Shown here: piece after piece, positions 1 to 9,493 of the stretch
Position numbering within the stretch: the first letter of the stretch is position 1
Layout: every line of letters begins with the position of its first letter
From: Arthrobacter sp. MYb23
Lineage (GTDB): Bacteria > Actinomycetota > Actinomycetes > Actinomycetales > Micrococcaceae
DNA length: 64,000 nt
NCBI RefSeq assembly: GCF_002979775.1
Contig: NZ_PCPR01000005.1
Location: 1-64,000, forward strand
Direction: 5' to 3'
Notes under the pieces: model-generated
Told to the model about the DNA's origin: nothing
The model's database searches: none
Seen by the model: only the letters and a program-made list of their open reading frames with translations
Translations under genes and position numbers: made by a program

Positions 1-1119
1 CGCTCCGGGGGGAGTGGCGGCGAGGAAGACGAACGCGCCGGGGACCTGCTCGAGGACCAGGGAGAAGTCCTCCGAGGCCGCGAGGGGATGCGGCATGGTC
101 ACGTGCCGGTGGTCGCCGAAGAGGTCGACGGCGACTTCCCGCGCTGTACTGTGCTCAGTGGAGTCGCTGAAAGTCAGCGGGAACTCACGGCGGTATTCGA
201 CGTCGGCGGTCATGCCGTGCGCGGCCGCGACGCCGTGGATGAGCTCGGGGACGATCCGCTCGAGCCGGTCGCCGGTCTCGCGGCTGAACGAGCGGAGGCT
301 TGCCTCGAAAGTCGCAGTGTCCGGGATGATATTTCGCTGCGTCCCGGCGCGGAAGACGCCGACTGTGAGGACGGCCGGGTCGAAGATATCGATGCGGCGG
401 GTCAGGAGTGACTGGAGTGCAGTGACCATTTCCGCTGCGACGGGCACCGGGTCCAGCGCCGTGGAGGGCTTCGAACCGTGCCCGCCGGCACCCCGGACGG
501 TTACAAAGAGCCCATCGGCAGCGCCCATCGTCGCACCAGGGCGGGACATGACAGTACCGCACGGCGCGAGGGCGCTTGTGACGTGTACACCGAACGCCGA
601 CTCGGCGCGGCGTCCAGATGCGTCGAGGACACCCTCCTCGATCATGATGCGGGCGCCGTCGTGGCCTTCTTCGCCGGGTTGAAACATGAGGACGACATCG
701 CCCGCCACCTCGTGGCGGCGGTCGGCCAAGAGTGTCGCGGCGCCAGCGAGCATGGTCGTGTGCAGGTCATGGCCGCACGCATGCATGGCACCATCAATCC
801 GCGATGAGTAGGGCAGGCCGGTGGCCTCCTGGACCGGGAGGGCATCCATGTCGGCCCGCAGGAGGACCGTGCGCCGCGGTCCGGTGACCTCAGCGGTGCC
901 GCGCAGGACGGCAGTGACCGAGGAAAGGCCCTTGCCAGGAATCAGCTCGTAACCGAGCCCGTCGAGCCACGCCAGGACACGTTCCTGGGTGCCCGGCAGG
1001 TGCAACCCAATCTCAGGCTGGGCGTGTAAGGCGTGGCGCAGTTGCGTTAGCTCGGGCTGGAGCGCGGCAGCATCTTTCGTCAGAGAGGACGTCGTAGGTG
1101 AAGACAGGTGCAAGCTCAA
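1..1119 (-). CDS. M20-family amidohydrolase/peptidase, C-terminus cut by window edge
   Basis: Reading the minus strand gives 373 uninterrupted codons that run off the left edge. Visible M20D motifs are the RADMDALP metal-ligand segment near residue 90, HACGHDLH, and MFQPGEEG; a dimerisation-domain stretch follows. Proteins of this family (aminoacylase/hippurate or indole-acetyl-amino-acid hydrolase type) use a dinuclear metal centre to hydrolyse N-acyl amino acids and are about 390-420 residues long, so only the last few tens of residues are missing. The start is probably a TTG at 1119, with a GGGA stretch about eight bases upstream; a second TTG at 1113 is possible. It diverges from the Lrp-type regulator, which may control it. 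The substrate cannot be told from sequence. Confidence 0.88.
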   Translation of the reverse strand, partial: MSLHLSSPTTSSLTKDAAALQPELTQLRHALHAQPEIGLHLPGTQERVLAWLDGLGYELIPGKGLSSVTAVLRGTAEVTGPRRTVLLRADMDALPVQEATGLPYSSRIDGAMHACGHDLHTTMLAGAATLLADRRHEVAGDVVLMFQPGEEGHDGARIMIEEGVLDASGRRAESAFGVHVTSALAPCGTVMSRPGATMGAADGLFVTVRGAGGHGSKPSTALDPVPVAAEMVTALQSLLTRRIDIFDPAVLTVGVFRAGTQRNIIPDTATFEASLRSFSRETGDRLERIVPELIHGVAAAHGMTADVEYRREFPLTFSDSTEHSTAREVAVDLFGDHRHVTMPHPLAASEDFSLVLEQVPGAFVFLAATPPGA

Positions 1120-1237
1120 GAGAGTTCCCGTTCGTCGAAGTAACCGGTTCCAGTATTGAGTGACCAAACACACAGCACCCGAAAAATTCACATAAAGTTG
1201 CAGCCAACGGGTGGCATGAGTGCATTAGTGTGCAGCT

Positions 1238-2248
1238 ATGATGCTTAGCGCCGAAGATCTGGAACTACTCCATGCCCTGCAGATTGCGCCTCGGGCACCG
1301 TGGTCGTCGATCGCGCCGGTCCTCGGGCGGCATCCAGCCACCCTCGCGTCCCGATGGTCGCGCCTCACCGAGACCGGCAGCGCTTGGGTGACTGCGGCCC
1401 TCAGCGGCCGCCCGGAACAAACGTGCCTGGCGTTCATCGACGTCGAGTGTTCGCCGAGCACGACGGCGACTGCGATCGAGACGTTCTGCCAAGACACGAG
1501 GGTGAGCAGCGTCATCGAAACCTCGGACTCTTGGGAGCTCCAGCTCACGGTCCTCACCCTCGAATGGCTGGAGCTCGTCCGCTCCGTGCTGCCATGGATC
1601 CAATCGGTTCCCGGCGTGCTGCGTACGCGGCTGCGTGTCACCACCGCGATGCACATCCGCGGCGGCCATCTTCGGCTCGACGTACTCGACCGGGTTCAGG
1701 CGGCCGAGCTCGCCCAACTCAAGATGACCGCGGACCGACCAGCTGCGATAGCACCGTCGGATCTCCCTGCAATCCTCGGGGTCCTAGCCCACGATGGCCG
1801 CGCGACAGCAAGGGAGATCGCTGCGGCCACAGGCATGCATCCAACGACGGCGGGACGTCACCTCACGGCTGTGGTCCGGATGGGACTCGTCGACTTCCGC
1901 TGCGAGGTGGCCCAGGCTCTCGTGGGATACCCCATCAGCTGCCAGTGGTACGTGCGGGCCACGCCCGCGGCCATTCCCCAGACCCTCGCGTTCCTCAATG
2001 CACAAAGGACTCTGCGTTTCTGCGCTGAGGTCAGCGGCGATGCGAACCTCACTTTCATGCTCTACCTGCAGAGGCCAGCCGACATCGCCGAGTTTGAGGC
2101 ACGCCTGCTCCGGACAGTGCCGGAACTGCGGGTCGTGGACTCGGCGCTCGTTGTTCGGACACACAAGATGGTCGGCTGGCGGATCCGTGAAGACTCGTCC
2201 ACGGGCGGCCCGGTCGTGGCCCGCACTGGGGGTGACAACACGCCATAA
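1238..2248 (+). CDS. Lrp/AsnC-family regulator with two Lrp units
   Basis: The 336-residue product contains two successive Lrp-like halves. Each has a helix-turn-helix (first at about 5-50, second at about 175-225 with the AREIAAATGMHPTTAGRH segment) followed by an effector-binding alpha/beta domain. Classical Lrp proteins are about 150 residues, so this is the double-length form often seen in Actinobacteria. Such regulators sense amino acids or related small acids and control nearby catabolic genes. The gene diverges from the M20 amidohydrolase across 118 bp that contains an AACCGGTT palindrome at 1142-1149, so control of that enzyme is a reasonable inference. No strong ribosome-binding site precedes the tandem ATG-ATG start. 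Confidence 0.88.
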   Translation: MMLSAEDLELLHALQIAPRAPWSSIAPVLGRHPATLASRWSRLTETGSAWVTAALSGRPEQTCLAFIDVECSPSTTATAIETFCQDTRVSSVIETSDSWELQLTVLTLEWLELVRSVLPWIQSVPGVLRTRLRVTTAMHIRGGHLRLDVLDRVQAAELAQLKMTADRPAAIAPSDLPAILGVLAHDGRATAREIAAATGMHPTTAGRHLTAVVRMGLVDFRCEVAQALVGYPISCQWYVRATPAAIPQTLAFLNAQRTLRFCAEVSGDANLTFMLYLQRPADIAEFEARLLRTVPELRVVDSALVVRTHKMVGWRIREDSSTGGPVVARTGGDNTP

Positions 2249-2339
2249 GCACTCACGAAGGCCGGGAGCTGGCGGCGCTGGAGAATAGGGTGTTTGGTGC
2301 GGTGCAGGTGGTCCAGGACTCGAGGCTCGGGCACAACGT

Positions 2340-3833
2340 TCAGTTGTTTGACTGTTGGATCCACGCTTCAACGTCATCGGCGGTGCGCGGAATTGCAGCC
2401 GAGAGATTTTCTGCGCCTTCTGCTGTTACCAGGATGTTGTCCTCGATGCGCACCCCAATGCCGCGTAGTTCATCCGGCGCGGTGAGGTCATCGGGGTGGA
2501 AGTAGAGTCCCGGTTCGATCGTGAAGACCATGCCTGGCTCAAGGATGCCGTCGAGGTACATCTCCCGGCGGGCCTGTGGGCAGTCGTGTACGTCAAGGCC
2601 GAGGTGATGACTGGTGCCATGCACCATGTAGCGTCGATGCTGTTGGTTTCCCTCTTCCACTGCTTGCTCGACGCTGACCGTCACCACGCCCCATTCGACG
2701 GTTTTGCGGGCAATGACCGCCATGGCGGCGTCGTGGATGTCACGGAACCTGATGCCGGGACGGGCGACGGCGAGGGCGGCGTCTGCTGCTTCCAGTACAG
2801 CCTCGTAGACTTTTCGTTGCGCCGGAGTGTAGGTTCCGCTCACGGGAAAGGTTCGGGTGATGTCGGCCGTGTAGTAGCTGTCCATTTCCACGCCTGCATC
2901 GAGGAGTACCAAGTCGCCGTTCAGAGCGGGGCCGTCGTTTTGGGTCCAATGCAGAATGCACGAGTGCGCACCGGCTGCTGCAATCGTGGTGTAACCCACG
3001 GTGTTTCCTTCCACCCGGGCCCGGCTGTTGAATACTCCGTCGATGAGGCGCTCGGCGCGGGCATGGCCACGGATGCGGGGGAGCTCGGCCATGACGTCCG
3101 AAAATCCTAGGGCGGTGGCGGCGACCGCCTTCCGAAGTTGCTCTACCTCGTAGGGATCTTTGACGAGTCGCAGTTCGGAAAGGTCGCGTACAAATTTCGT
3201 GTTGCGCGTGACCGCATCTGGGCTCCATCCGCCAACAACGTCGGCCAGTTCCGGATCTGCTTCAGGTATGGTCACGGTCGAGTGTGTGGTCGTCGCTTCT
3301 TTCCCTGAGTCCTGGTGAAGCAGCATGTCAAGATTGGCGATGTCACGCGTCTGGAGCCCGAGGTCGGCGGCGACTTGCCGAAGGGAAGGCCTAGGACCAA
3401 TCCAGAACTCGCCGATTTCGGGGTCCGCGTAGAACTCGTCCGTTCCGCGTCCGGCGCGTTCGCGGAAGTACAGTGTTACCTCGTGGGTGTCGCCTATGGG
3501 TTCAAACACGAGCACGGCTCCGGGCTCGGAATCGCTGCCCCATCCCGTGAGCCACGCAAAAGCGGAGTGGGCCCGAAACGGATAGGTCATATCGTTCGCG
3601 CGTTGTTTGAGGCGGCCGGCCGGCACCAGCAGACGGACGCCTGGGTTCAGCTCGGAGACGCGCCTGCGTCGTATTGCGGCAAATGCGGCCTGTTCCCGGG
3701 GCAGCGGCAGAACTTCGAGATGGCTGGCCCAGTTTTCGCCAATGTACTTCTTAAAGTATTCGGAATTGGGTGTAGTTGAGCGGTTCGACGGGGAAGCCGC
3801 GCGAAGTGGAATTGTGGTTTCTGAGGGGGTCAT
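2340..3833 (-). CDS. M24-family metallopeptidase, Xaa-Pro aminopeptidase type
   Basis: The 497-residue protein has an N-terminal aminopeptidase-P domain followed by a pita-bread catalytic domain. The five metal ligands are visible: Asp in LLDAGVE (about 309), Asp in ADITRT (about 322), His in HGTSHHLGLD (about 408), Glu in IEPGLY (about 439) and Glu in RIEDN (about 464). This set defines dinuclear Mn-dependent enzymes that remove residues preceding proline. The start is the ATG at 3833, preceded by AAGGTGG; the frame stays open upstream but that part is not protein-like. It is last in a minus-strand run with hyuA, hyuB and a permease, so it may act on a peptide or amide from the same pathway. 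The M24 fold also includes creatinase, so a non-peptide substrate is possible. Confidence 0.88.
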   Translation of the reverse strand: MTPSETTIPLRAASPSNRSTTPNSEYFKKYIGENWASHLEVLPLPREQAAFAAIRRRRVSELNPGVRLLVPAGRLKQRANDMTYPFRAHSAFAWLTGWGSDSEPGAVLVFEPIGDTHEVTLYFRERAGRGTDEFYADPEIGEFWIGPRPSLRQVAADLGLQTRDIANLDMLLHQDSGKEATTTHSTVTIPEADPELADVVGGWSPDAVTRNTKFVRDLSELRLVKDPYEVEQLRKAVAATALGFSDVMAELPRIRGHARAERLIDGVFNSRARVEGNTVGYTTIAAAGAHSCILHWTQNDGPALNGDLVLLDAGVEMDSYYTADITRTFPVSGTYTPAQRKVYEAVLEAADAALAVARPGIRFRDIHDAAMAVIARKTVEWGVVTVSVEQAVEEGNQQHRRYMVHGTSHHLGLDVHDCPQARREMYLDGILEPGMVFTIEPGLYFHPDDLTAPDELRGIGVRIEDNILVTAEGAENLSAAIPRTADDVEAWIQQSNN

Positions 3834-3975
3834 TCGTCCACCTTGAGGGAGTGTGGGGCGTGCATGAATCACGTGTGGAAGGGCGCCCCGCCTGCCGCGC
3901 CCTGAAAAGTGCCGTGGCTGGAGCAGTATCGTAAGGCGTGGCAGGCGAGGCGGTGGTCGTTCTCTTGGTGAGCGC

Positions 3976-5433
3976 TTATTCCAGGCCGAAGCGGCCGATG
4001 CGTTCGTAGAGGTGGGGTGTGCGGTACCGCATCCACAGGGCGCGGGCAACGCCGATCCCTAGGACCACGAGGTTGACGCCGGGGAGGATCCAGTTGATCG
4101 GGCCGGTCTGGGCGGTGTAGAACTCCATGTTGGCCAGAACCAAGTACACAACTACTGCCAGGGCAACTGCAGCCAGCGATGGTGCCACATATACCGTCCA
4201 CGGTGACTGACCACGCCGGTCTCTGATGAAGAACGCGACGACGGCGATTGCCGTGAGGCATTCCATGGCAGGAATGCTGACGGCTACAGGCACGCTGCCC
4301 AGGACGAAGAGGTCCAGATAGGGGTCGAGTCCTGCGACGATGCAGAGCAAAATGACCACCAGGGTGAACGTGCTGTGGGCGAGGCTGGCCACCCATGGTG
4401 CATTGGTGCGGCGTGAGCGGCGGGCAAAGACGGCTGGTATGACTTCGTCGCGTGAGAGTGCGTGGAGGTATCGGGTTGTGGCGTTGTGAAAGGCGCTGAC
4501 GGAAGCGAACCAGCTGCAGACGACGAGGATTGAGATGAGGTTGGCGAACCAGTCGCCGACGTACTGTCGTGCTGCGATGGAGAACATCTCGGTGGGCGTT
4601 GCGTTCGCGACGTCCACTACCGTCGAGCCGAAGGCCTGGACGATTGACCAGGCGACAAAGGACTGCAGCAGGGCGATGACGGCGATTGATCCGAACGTTG
4701 CACGGCGCAGCGTGCGCACGGGATGTTTGGCCTCCTCGCGGAACAGCGCTGTTGCCTCGAATCCGGCGAAAGCCGCGAAGACGACGAGAAGAACGACGCC
4801 GATTTGCCCTGCGGCTATGGCACTTGGGCTCAGGGCATCGAGTGATAGGCCGGAGGCCCCACCTTGGGCGACGATGGCTACGCCAAGGACAGCGAGGACC
4901 GTAACTTCCGCAATCATGAAGAAGCCCAGCACCCGGAGATTGAGCTCGACGTTCAGCTGTCCCAGGATGCCCATCACCAGGACGCCTCCGATTGCCCAGA
5001 CGGGCCAGGGAACCGCGACGCCGAAGAGTGACTGGCCTGTCTGTTCGGCAAATACTGCGAACGGTCCCACGGCCCCGGCGGACACCAGGGCGTATGCCAG
5101 GGCAGCGACGAATGCGACGCCGATGCCGAGAGGTCGGCCGAGTCCTGCCGAGATGTAGGAGAAAAGTGCTCCCGCATTGGGGACGAAGCGTGTCATGGCC
5201 ACGTATCCGACTGCGAACAGTGCCAGGAAGCCGCCGGCGATGAGGAACATAGCGACAGTGCCTATCCCGCCGCGGCCTATGGCCAAGGGAATCGATCCGA
5301 CGGCGAACCCAAGGGGCGCTGCAGCGGCGATCACGAAGAAGACGATGTGGCGGGCGCGGAGAGTTCCGGGCTGTGCCGCTTGCGGGCCCTGTCCGCCGGG
5401 GGCCGTCGCAGTATTCGATGACCTGTCGGTCAT
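3976..5433 (-). CDS. APC-family amino acid permease
   Basis: The 485-residue integral membrane protein has about 12 hydrophobic segments, with the first around residues 30-50 and the glycine-rich entry of the APC superfamily (RARHIVFFVIAAAAPLGFAVG). Members of this group are cytoplasmic-membrane symporters for amino acids, amines or related compounds. The ATG at 5433 was chosen because GAAAGGGA lies just upstream. It sits 85 bp downstream of hyuB on the same strand and is probably the uptake system for the substrate of the HyuA/HyuB pair. Substrate identity is inferred from context only. Confidence 0.85.
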   Translation of the reverse strand: MTDRSSNTATAPGGQGPQAAQPGTLRARHIVFFVIAAAAPLGFAVGSIPLAIGRGGIGTVAMFLIAGGFLALFAVGYVAMTRFVPNAGALFSYISAGLGRPLGIGVAFVAALAYALVSAGAVGPFAVFAEQTGQSLFGVAVPWPVWAIGGVLVMGILGQLNVELNLRVLGFFMIAEVTVLAVLGVAIVAQGGASGLSLDALSPSAIAAGQIGVVLLVVFAAFAGFEATALFREEAKHPVRTLRRATFGSIAVIALLQSFVAWSIVQAFGSTVVDVANATPTEMFSIAARQYVGDWFANLISILVVCSWFASVSAFHNATTRYLHALSRDEVIPAVFARRSRRTNAPWVASLAHSTFTLVVILLCIVAGLDPYLDLFVLGSVPVAVSIPAMECLTAIAVVAFFIRDRRGQSPWTVYVAPSLAAVALAVVVYLVLANMEFYTAQTGPINWILPGVNLVVLGIGVARALWMRYRTPHLYERIGRFGLE

Positions 5434-5518
5434 GGCGTTCCCTTTCGATGAGAAATACCTGGTGTGATTTCTGGTGGCAAGAATATGTAGCGGGTAGTGC
5501 TGCGGGGTCTCATGGTGC

Positions 5519-7093
5519 TCATTCGGGAGTCCCGAAGCCGCCGCCGCCACCTGTCAGGATCTTCAGCTCATCGCCTGCAGAGAGCTGCAGGCCATTGACC
5601 TTGAGCAGGTCCGATCGTTGGACGCTGCCGGAGATTTCCACGCGGGGCGGTTTGCCGGGGGAGCCACCGTTCAGTCCCCAGGCTGGGGTGAGGGAGCGGT
5701 CGAGCCAAAGGAACAGTTGCGTTGGTTCATCGAAACGGTAGCTTCTGACGATGCCGTTGCCTCCGCGGTGCATGCCCGCACCGCCGGAGTCGTGCCTGAT
5801 GGCGTATTGGGTGACCGTGATCGGGTAGCGGGATTCCAGCGCTTCAATGGGAGTGTTCCGGAAACTGCCGTTGAGGACGTTGATGAGTCCGTCTGCTCCA
5901 TCCGATCGGCTGGACGCGCCCCAACCGCCGGCGTGGGCCTCAACGCAGAGGTAGTCCGTACCGCGCAGGTCCTTGCCGGCAAAGTAGGTAATCATCGAAT
6001 CACCAAACTGGGCCGCGGTGACACGTCCTGGCAGGACTTCGGAGAAGGCGCTGATGAAGAGGTCCACCAAGAGTCCCAAGGTGGTGTAGTACCAGCCGCA
6101 GGCCGCTGGTTCCTCTGCATGGTGGACTGACCCCGGACGCGTCAGCACCTCGACGTTACGGAAGCATCCGCCGTCGAACGAGCGTTCCGGGGCGAACAGC
6201 AACTTGTAGGCAACGCGGATGGCGGCAACGGCTTGGGCGCGGCCGCAATTGATGGGCCCTGTAGTTGATTCAGGGCTTTCCGTTAAGTCGACGGTGAGTG
6301 TGTCGCCGGAGACAGTGATCTTGATCGGGATCCGGACGGGCTTGTCCAGAATGATGCCGTCGTTGTCCATGCAGCCGGCTCCGGTGTAGACGCCGTCGGG
6401 TATGTTGCTGACGGTGTCCCTGTCGGACTCCTCGCTCTGACGGAAGATTTCATCGCGGGATGCTTCGATGACGCCGATGCTGAAGCGCCTGACGATCTCA
6501 AGCATGCGTCGCTGGCCGATCCGGCACGAGGAGATCATGGCGTTGATGTCGCCAACGATCAGCTCTCCACTGCGGCTGTTGCGGCGGATGATGTCGATGA
6601 TGTCCTGGTTCGGTCCGTGTGCTGTGCAGATCTTTACGGGCCCAAGCAGGAGACCCTCCTGATATACCTCTGTGGTCTCGGTTCCACCACCAGGATCTTT
6701 ACCGCCGACGTCGGTCACATCGCCACGGACGGCGACGTAACCGATGATCTCACCCCCAGAATGTACGGGTGCGAAAAGGGTGACGTCGTTGACGTGCGTG
6801 CCCTGGATGTAGGGGTCATTCAGGATGACAATATCGCCTTCGTTGAGCCATGCGGTCCCGCCCCGGCGCCTCAGTGTCTCTTTGATCGCTTCATCGAGGT
6901 TTCCCAGGAACAAAGGCAGGCCGCTGGACTGACCCAGGACGTCTGCGTTGCGGTCAAGGATGGCGACGGCAGCGTCCTCGTTTTCGTAAAGAAGGGGTTG
7001 GAAGGCCGAGCGCACCAGAGTGGCATGCATGTCTTCCGCTGCTGACAGGAAGAGGTTCCGGATGATCTCCGTGGTCACTACGTCGGTGCTCAT
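5519..7093 (-). CDS. hyuB: Hydantoinase B/oxoprolinase-family subunit
   Basis: The 524-residue product matches the HyuB family along its length: an N-terminal TEIIRNLFLSAAEDMHATLVRSA-type helix region, the LNDPYIQGTHVNDVTLF segment and a glycine-rich C-terminus ending in GGGGGFG. HyuB partners HyuA to hydrolyse a cyclic amide such as a hydantoin or 5-oxoproline with ATP. Its ATG shares one base with the hyuA stop (TGATG), which indicates translational coupling. Which ring compound is opened cannot be decided; N-methylhydantoin, hydantoin and oxoproline are all possible, and some members act as acetone or acetophenone carboxylase subunits. Confidence 0.9.
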   Translation of the reverse strand: MSTDVVTTEIIRNLFLSAAEDMHATLVRSAFQPLLYENEDAAVAILDRNADVLGQSSGLPLFLGNLDEAIKETLRRRGGTAWLNEGDIVILNDPYIQGTHVNDVTLFAPVHSGGEIIGYVAVRGDVTDVGGKDPGGGTETTEVYQEGLLLGPVKICTAHGPNQDIIDIIRRNSRSGELIVGDINAMISSCRIGQRRMLEIVRRFSIGVIEASRDEIFRQSEESDRDTVSNIPDGVYTGAGCMDNDGIILDKPVRIPIKITVSGDTLTVDLTESPESTTGPINCGRAQAVAAIRVAYKLLFAPERSFDGGCFRNVEVLTRPGSVHHAEEPAACGWYYTTLGLLVDLFISAFSEVLPGRVTAAQFGDSMITYFAGKDLRGTDYLCVEAHAGGWGASSRSDGADGLINVLNGSFRNTPIEALESRYPITVTQYAIRHDSGGAGMHRGGNGIVRSYRFDEPTQLFLWLDRSLTPAWGLNGGSPGKPPRVEISGSVQRSDLLKVNGLQLSAGDELKILTGGGGGFGTPE

Positions 7094-9099
7094 CAGCCGA
7101 CCTTTCTAAGAATCATGGTGTCAAATTCGCCGCGCGTAGCCTGCCACGATGGGGGGACCAGAGTGGTGGAACCGTCTTCCTGGATGATCGCGGGACCGTT
7201 AACCGCCGCAACACCAAGTGCGCTCCTGTGCACAACCCGGGCATCATGGGTGACACCGTCGATCCGCACTTTCCGGGTTGATTCTTCGGGGGCATCCGGG
7301 CCAGGGCCTGACGACTGAGCCGGAGCCGAGCTGATACGGCCAACAGCCGCGAGCCTTACATTGACGAACTCGACCGGTGATTCGGGCATGCTGTGCCCGT
7401 AGCGGCGCTGGTACGCGCCGTGGAAAAGACCAACCGCATCGTCCCCGGTGGCAATTTCGACGGAGATTGCATGCTCCTGACCGACATATCGCATGTCCGC
7501 CGAGAACTCGAAGGTCTTGTCGTCGTCCGGGACGCGCTCGGTGTCCAGCAGTATCGATCCGTGGGCTTCCAGTTGCTGGCGTGTCTTATGGAAAGTCTTC
7601 AGCACCTCCGGGTCGTCCGCCAGACCAGACAGTGGCGCGGAGACGTCATGCCGGATGACTGCGTGCAGCATCCCCCAAGCCGAAAGCACACCGGTAGCGA
7701 AAGGGACAATCACTTCCTGTATCCCGAGTTCGTCCGCCAGTGCAGCCCCATGGAGGGGGCCCGCACCGCCAAAGGCCACGAGGGAGAAATCGCGGGCGTC
7801 AATACCGCGCCGCATGGTGAGCGTGCGGATCGCGTTGGCCATCATGCCGTTCGCCACCGCGACGATGCCTTCGGCGGCGGTCTCTGGCTCGATGTCCAAG
7901 GCTTTGCCCAGCCTGCCAACGGCCATCTCCGCGGCGTCCAAGCTCAACTTCATCCTGCCGCCCAGGAACCAGCCAGGATCAATCCGGCCCAGGACCACCT
8001 GGGCGTCGGTGACCGTGGGCTCCGTACCGCCCTGTCCGTAGCACGCCGGGCCGGGGTTGGAGCCGGCGCTCTTGGGACCTACGCGGAGGCCGCCCGCTTC
8101 GGCGCGGGCCATGGAACCGCCACCGGCGCCGATGGTGTGCAGTTCGACCACCGGCATCCGCATCACTTGGCCGGCGATCTCAACTTCTGTGGCCAGTGTC
8201 ATCTTGCCGTCAATCACCAAACTCACATCCGATGATGTTCCGCCCATGTCGATAGCGATCAGGTTTGGCCGGACGAGGGAGCGGGCGAGAGTCTCGGCGG
8301 CTACGACTCCTCCAGCAGGTCCACTGAGGATTGTCTGGATAGGTTGGCGGGCGACGAGTTTCGCTGAGCATATGCCACCGCTGGACCTCATGACCTGCAG
8401 AGGAGCGCTGCACTGGCGCCGGTCCAGTTCAACTGTCAGTGCTGCGAGGTAGCGGTCAACGGTGCGCGCCACGTAGCCGGTGGCCAGCGTGGTGGAAGTC
8501 CGCTCGAATTCTCCTTGTTCCGGAGCGACTTCGTGAGACAACACAACGGATGCGTCAGGTACAAGGGTGCTGAGGCGTTCGCGCAGGGTGACCTCGTTGG
8601 AGGGATTCCGGTGGGCGTGGAGAAAGGAAACCGCGACGCTCGTGATGCCCTCCGCCAGCAGCCATTCTGCAACCCGGCGGACCTCATCTTCCTGCAGTAG
8701 CCGTTCCACGTGTCCGTCAGAGCGGACCCTTTCATCCACAGTCATGATGTCATCTTCAGCGACGAGCGGCTTGGGCCGTTCGGGCGTTAGGCTCCAGATC
8801 TCTTTGTTCCCACCGCGGCCCAGGACCGGAATATCTTCAAACCCGGCCGTGGTGATGAGCGCGATCCGCTCACCAGTGCGGGAAAGAAGGGCGTTCAGGC
8901 CTGCGGTTGTCCCGTGAACGAGGAACTCTATGTCCTCTGCGATGCCAAGTTCGTTCAGGCCGCGGAGCATTCCGACGCTGGGGTTGTCCGGTGTGCTGAG
9001 GACTTTGTGGAGGAGCGTGCTGCCGTCGCGCTTGTTTTGCACGACGATGTCGGTGAAGGTTCCACCGATGTCTACTCCTACCCGTAGGTCTTTCTTCAT
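7093..9099 (-). CDS. hyuA: Hydantoinase A/oxoprolinase-family ATPase subunit
   Basis: The 668-residue protein begins with the actin-like ATPase phosphate-binding motif VDIGGTFTD (residues 8-16) and has a second phosphate loop MGGTSSDVSL near 280. This order (Hydant_A_N, hydantoinase A, C-terminal domain) is typical of the ATP-dependent HyuA subunit, which phosphorylates the substrate amide for hydrolysis with HyuB. The ATG at 9099 is preceded by AAAGGGA; the open frame continues upstream over the ABM gene but is not protein-like there. It is the second gene of the operon and overlaps hyuB by one base. Confidence 0.9.
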   Translation of the reverse strand: MKKDLRVGVDIGGTFTDIVVQNKRDGSTLLHKVLSTPDNPSVGMLRGLNELGIAEDIEFLVHGTTAGLNALLSRTGERIALITTAGFEDIPVLGRGGNKEIWSLTPERPKPLVAEDDIMTVDERVRSDGHVERLLQEDEVRRVAEWLLAEGITSVAVSFLHAHRNPSNEVTLRERLSTLVPDASVVLSHEVAPEQGEFERTSTTLATGYVARTVDRYLAALTVELDRRQCSAPLQVMRSSGGICSAKLVARQPIQTILSGPAGGVVAAETLARSLVRPNLIAIDMGGTSSDVSLVIDGKMTLATEVEIAGQVMRMPVVELHTIGAGGGSMARAEAGGLRVGPKSAGSNPGPACYGQGGTEPTVTDAQVVLGRIDPGWFLGGRMKLSLDAAEMAVGRLGKALDIEPETAAEGIVAVANGMMANAIRTLTMRRGIDARDFSLVAFGGAGPLHGAALADELGIQEVIVPFATGVLSAWGMLHAVIRHDVSAPLSGLADDPEVLKTFHKTRQQLEAHGSILLDTERVPDDDKTFEFSADMRYVGQEHAISVEIATGDDAVGLFHGAYQRRYGHSMPESPVEFVNVRLAAVGRISSAPAQSSGPGPDAPEESTRKVRIDGVTHDARVVHRSALGVAAVNGPAIIQEDGSTTLVPPSWQATRGEFDTMILRKVG

Positions 9100-9154
9100 G
9101 ACGTATCCCTTTATGGTGTGAATTTGATGTCGATTTGCTGAGTCAGCCGACGGT

Positions 9155-9493
9155 TCAGCTGGCAGTTGAACCGGGACGCGCAGCCCTGAAGTCGTGGATG
9201 ACCGAGATTTCGGCGTCGCCCAAGTGGTCCTCCGCGTTGTCCAGCAGAGCGTTGAGATCCTTGGCAGCGGTGGCCCGTTCGGGGTTTCCCACCCAGGACT
9301 GGTAGGCAGATTCGGATTCCCAGACTGCGCTGACGACGACGTAATCCTGGACGGGAAGCGGTACACGTATCTCCGCTGCCAGGCACCCTGGTTGGGCGAG
9401 GGACCTTGCGAGGATGCCACGGTCCGCATAAAAGTCCAGAACACCTTGGACGAGGCCAGGACGGGTTTTCAGAGGCAATTGAGTCCTGATCAT
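9155..9493 (-). CDS. Antibiotic biosynthesis monooxygenase (ABM)-domain protein
   Basis: The 112-residue protein is a single ferredoxin-like ABM domain: a central antiparallel strand region (QDYVVVSAVWESESAYQSWV) and the LARSLAQPGCLAAEIR helix-strand unit. ABM proteins are small, usually dimeric, cofactor-poor oxygenases or quinone/haem-binding proteins. The ATG at 9493 follows a GGAAGGA ribosome-binding site. It is the promoter-proximal gene, 55 bp before hyuA, so it likely acts in the same pathway, perhaps oxidising or detoxifying an intermediate. No catalytic residues can be assigned, so the activity is unknown. Confidence 0.8.
   Translation of the reverse strand: MIRTQLPLKTRPGLVQGVLDFYADRGILARSLAQPGCLAAEIRVPLPVQDYVVVSAVWESESAYQSWVGNPERATAAKDLNALLDNAEDHLGDAEISVIHDFRAARPGSTAS

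Noticed and set aside
14..682. Long plus-strand open frame at the left edge
   Set aside because: It is antisense to the M20 amidohydrolase, whose minus-strand frame contains clear family motifs; the plus-strand translation is Arg/Ser-rich with no recognisable domain.
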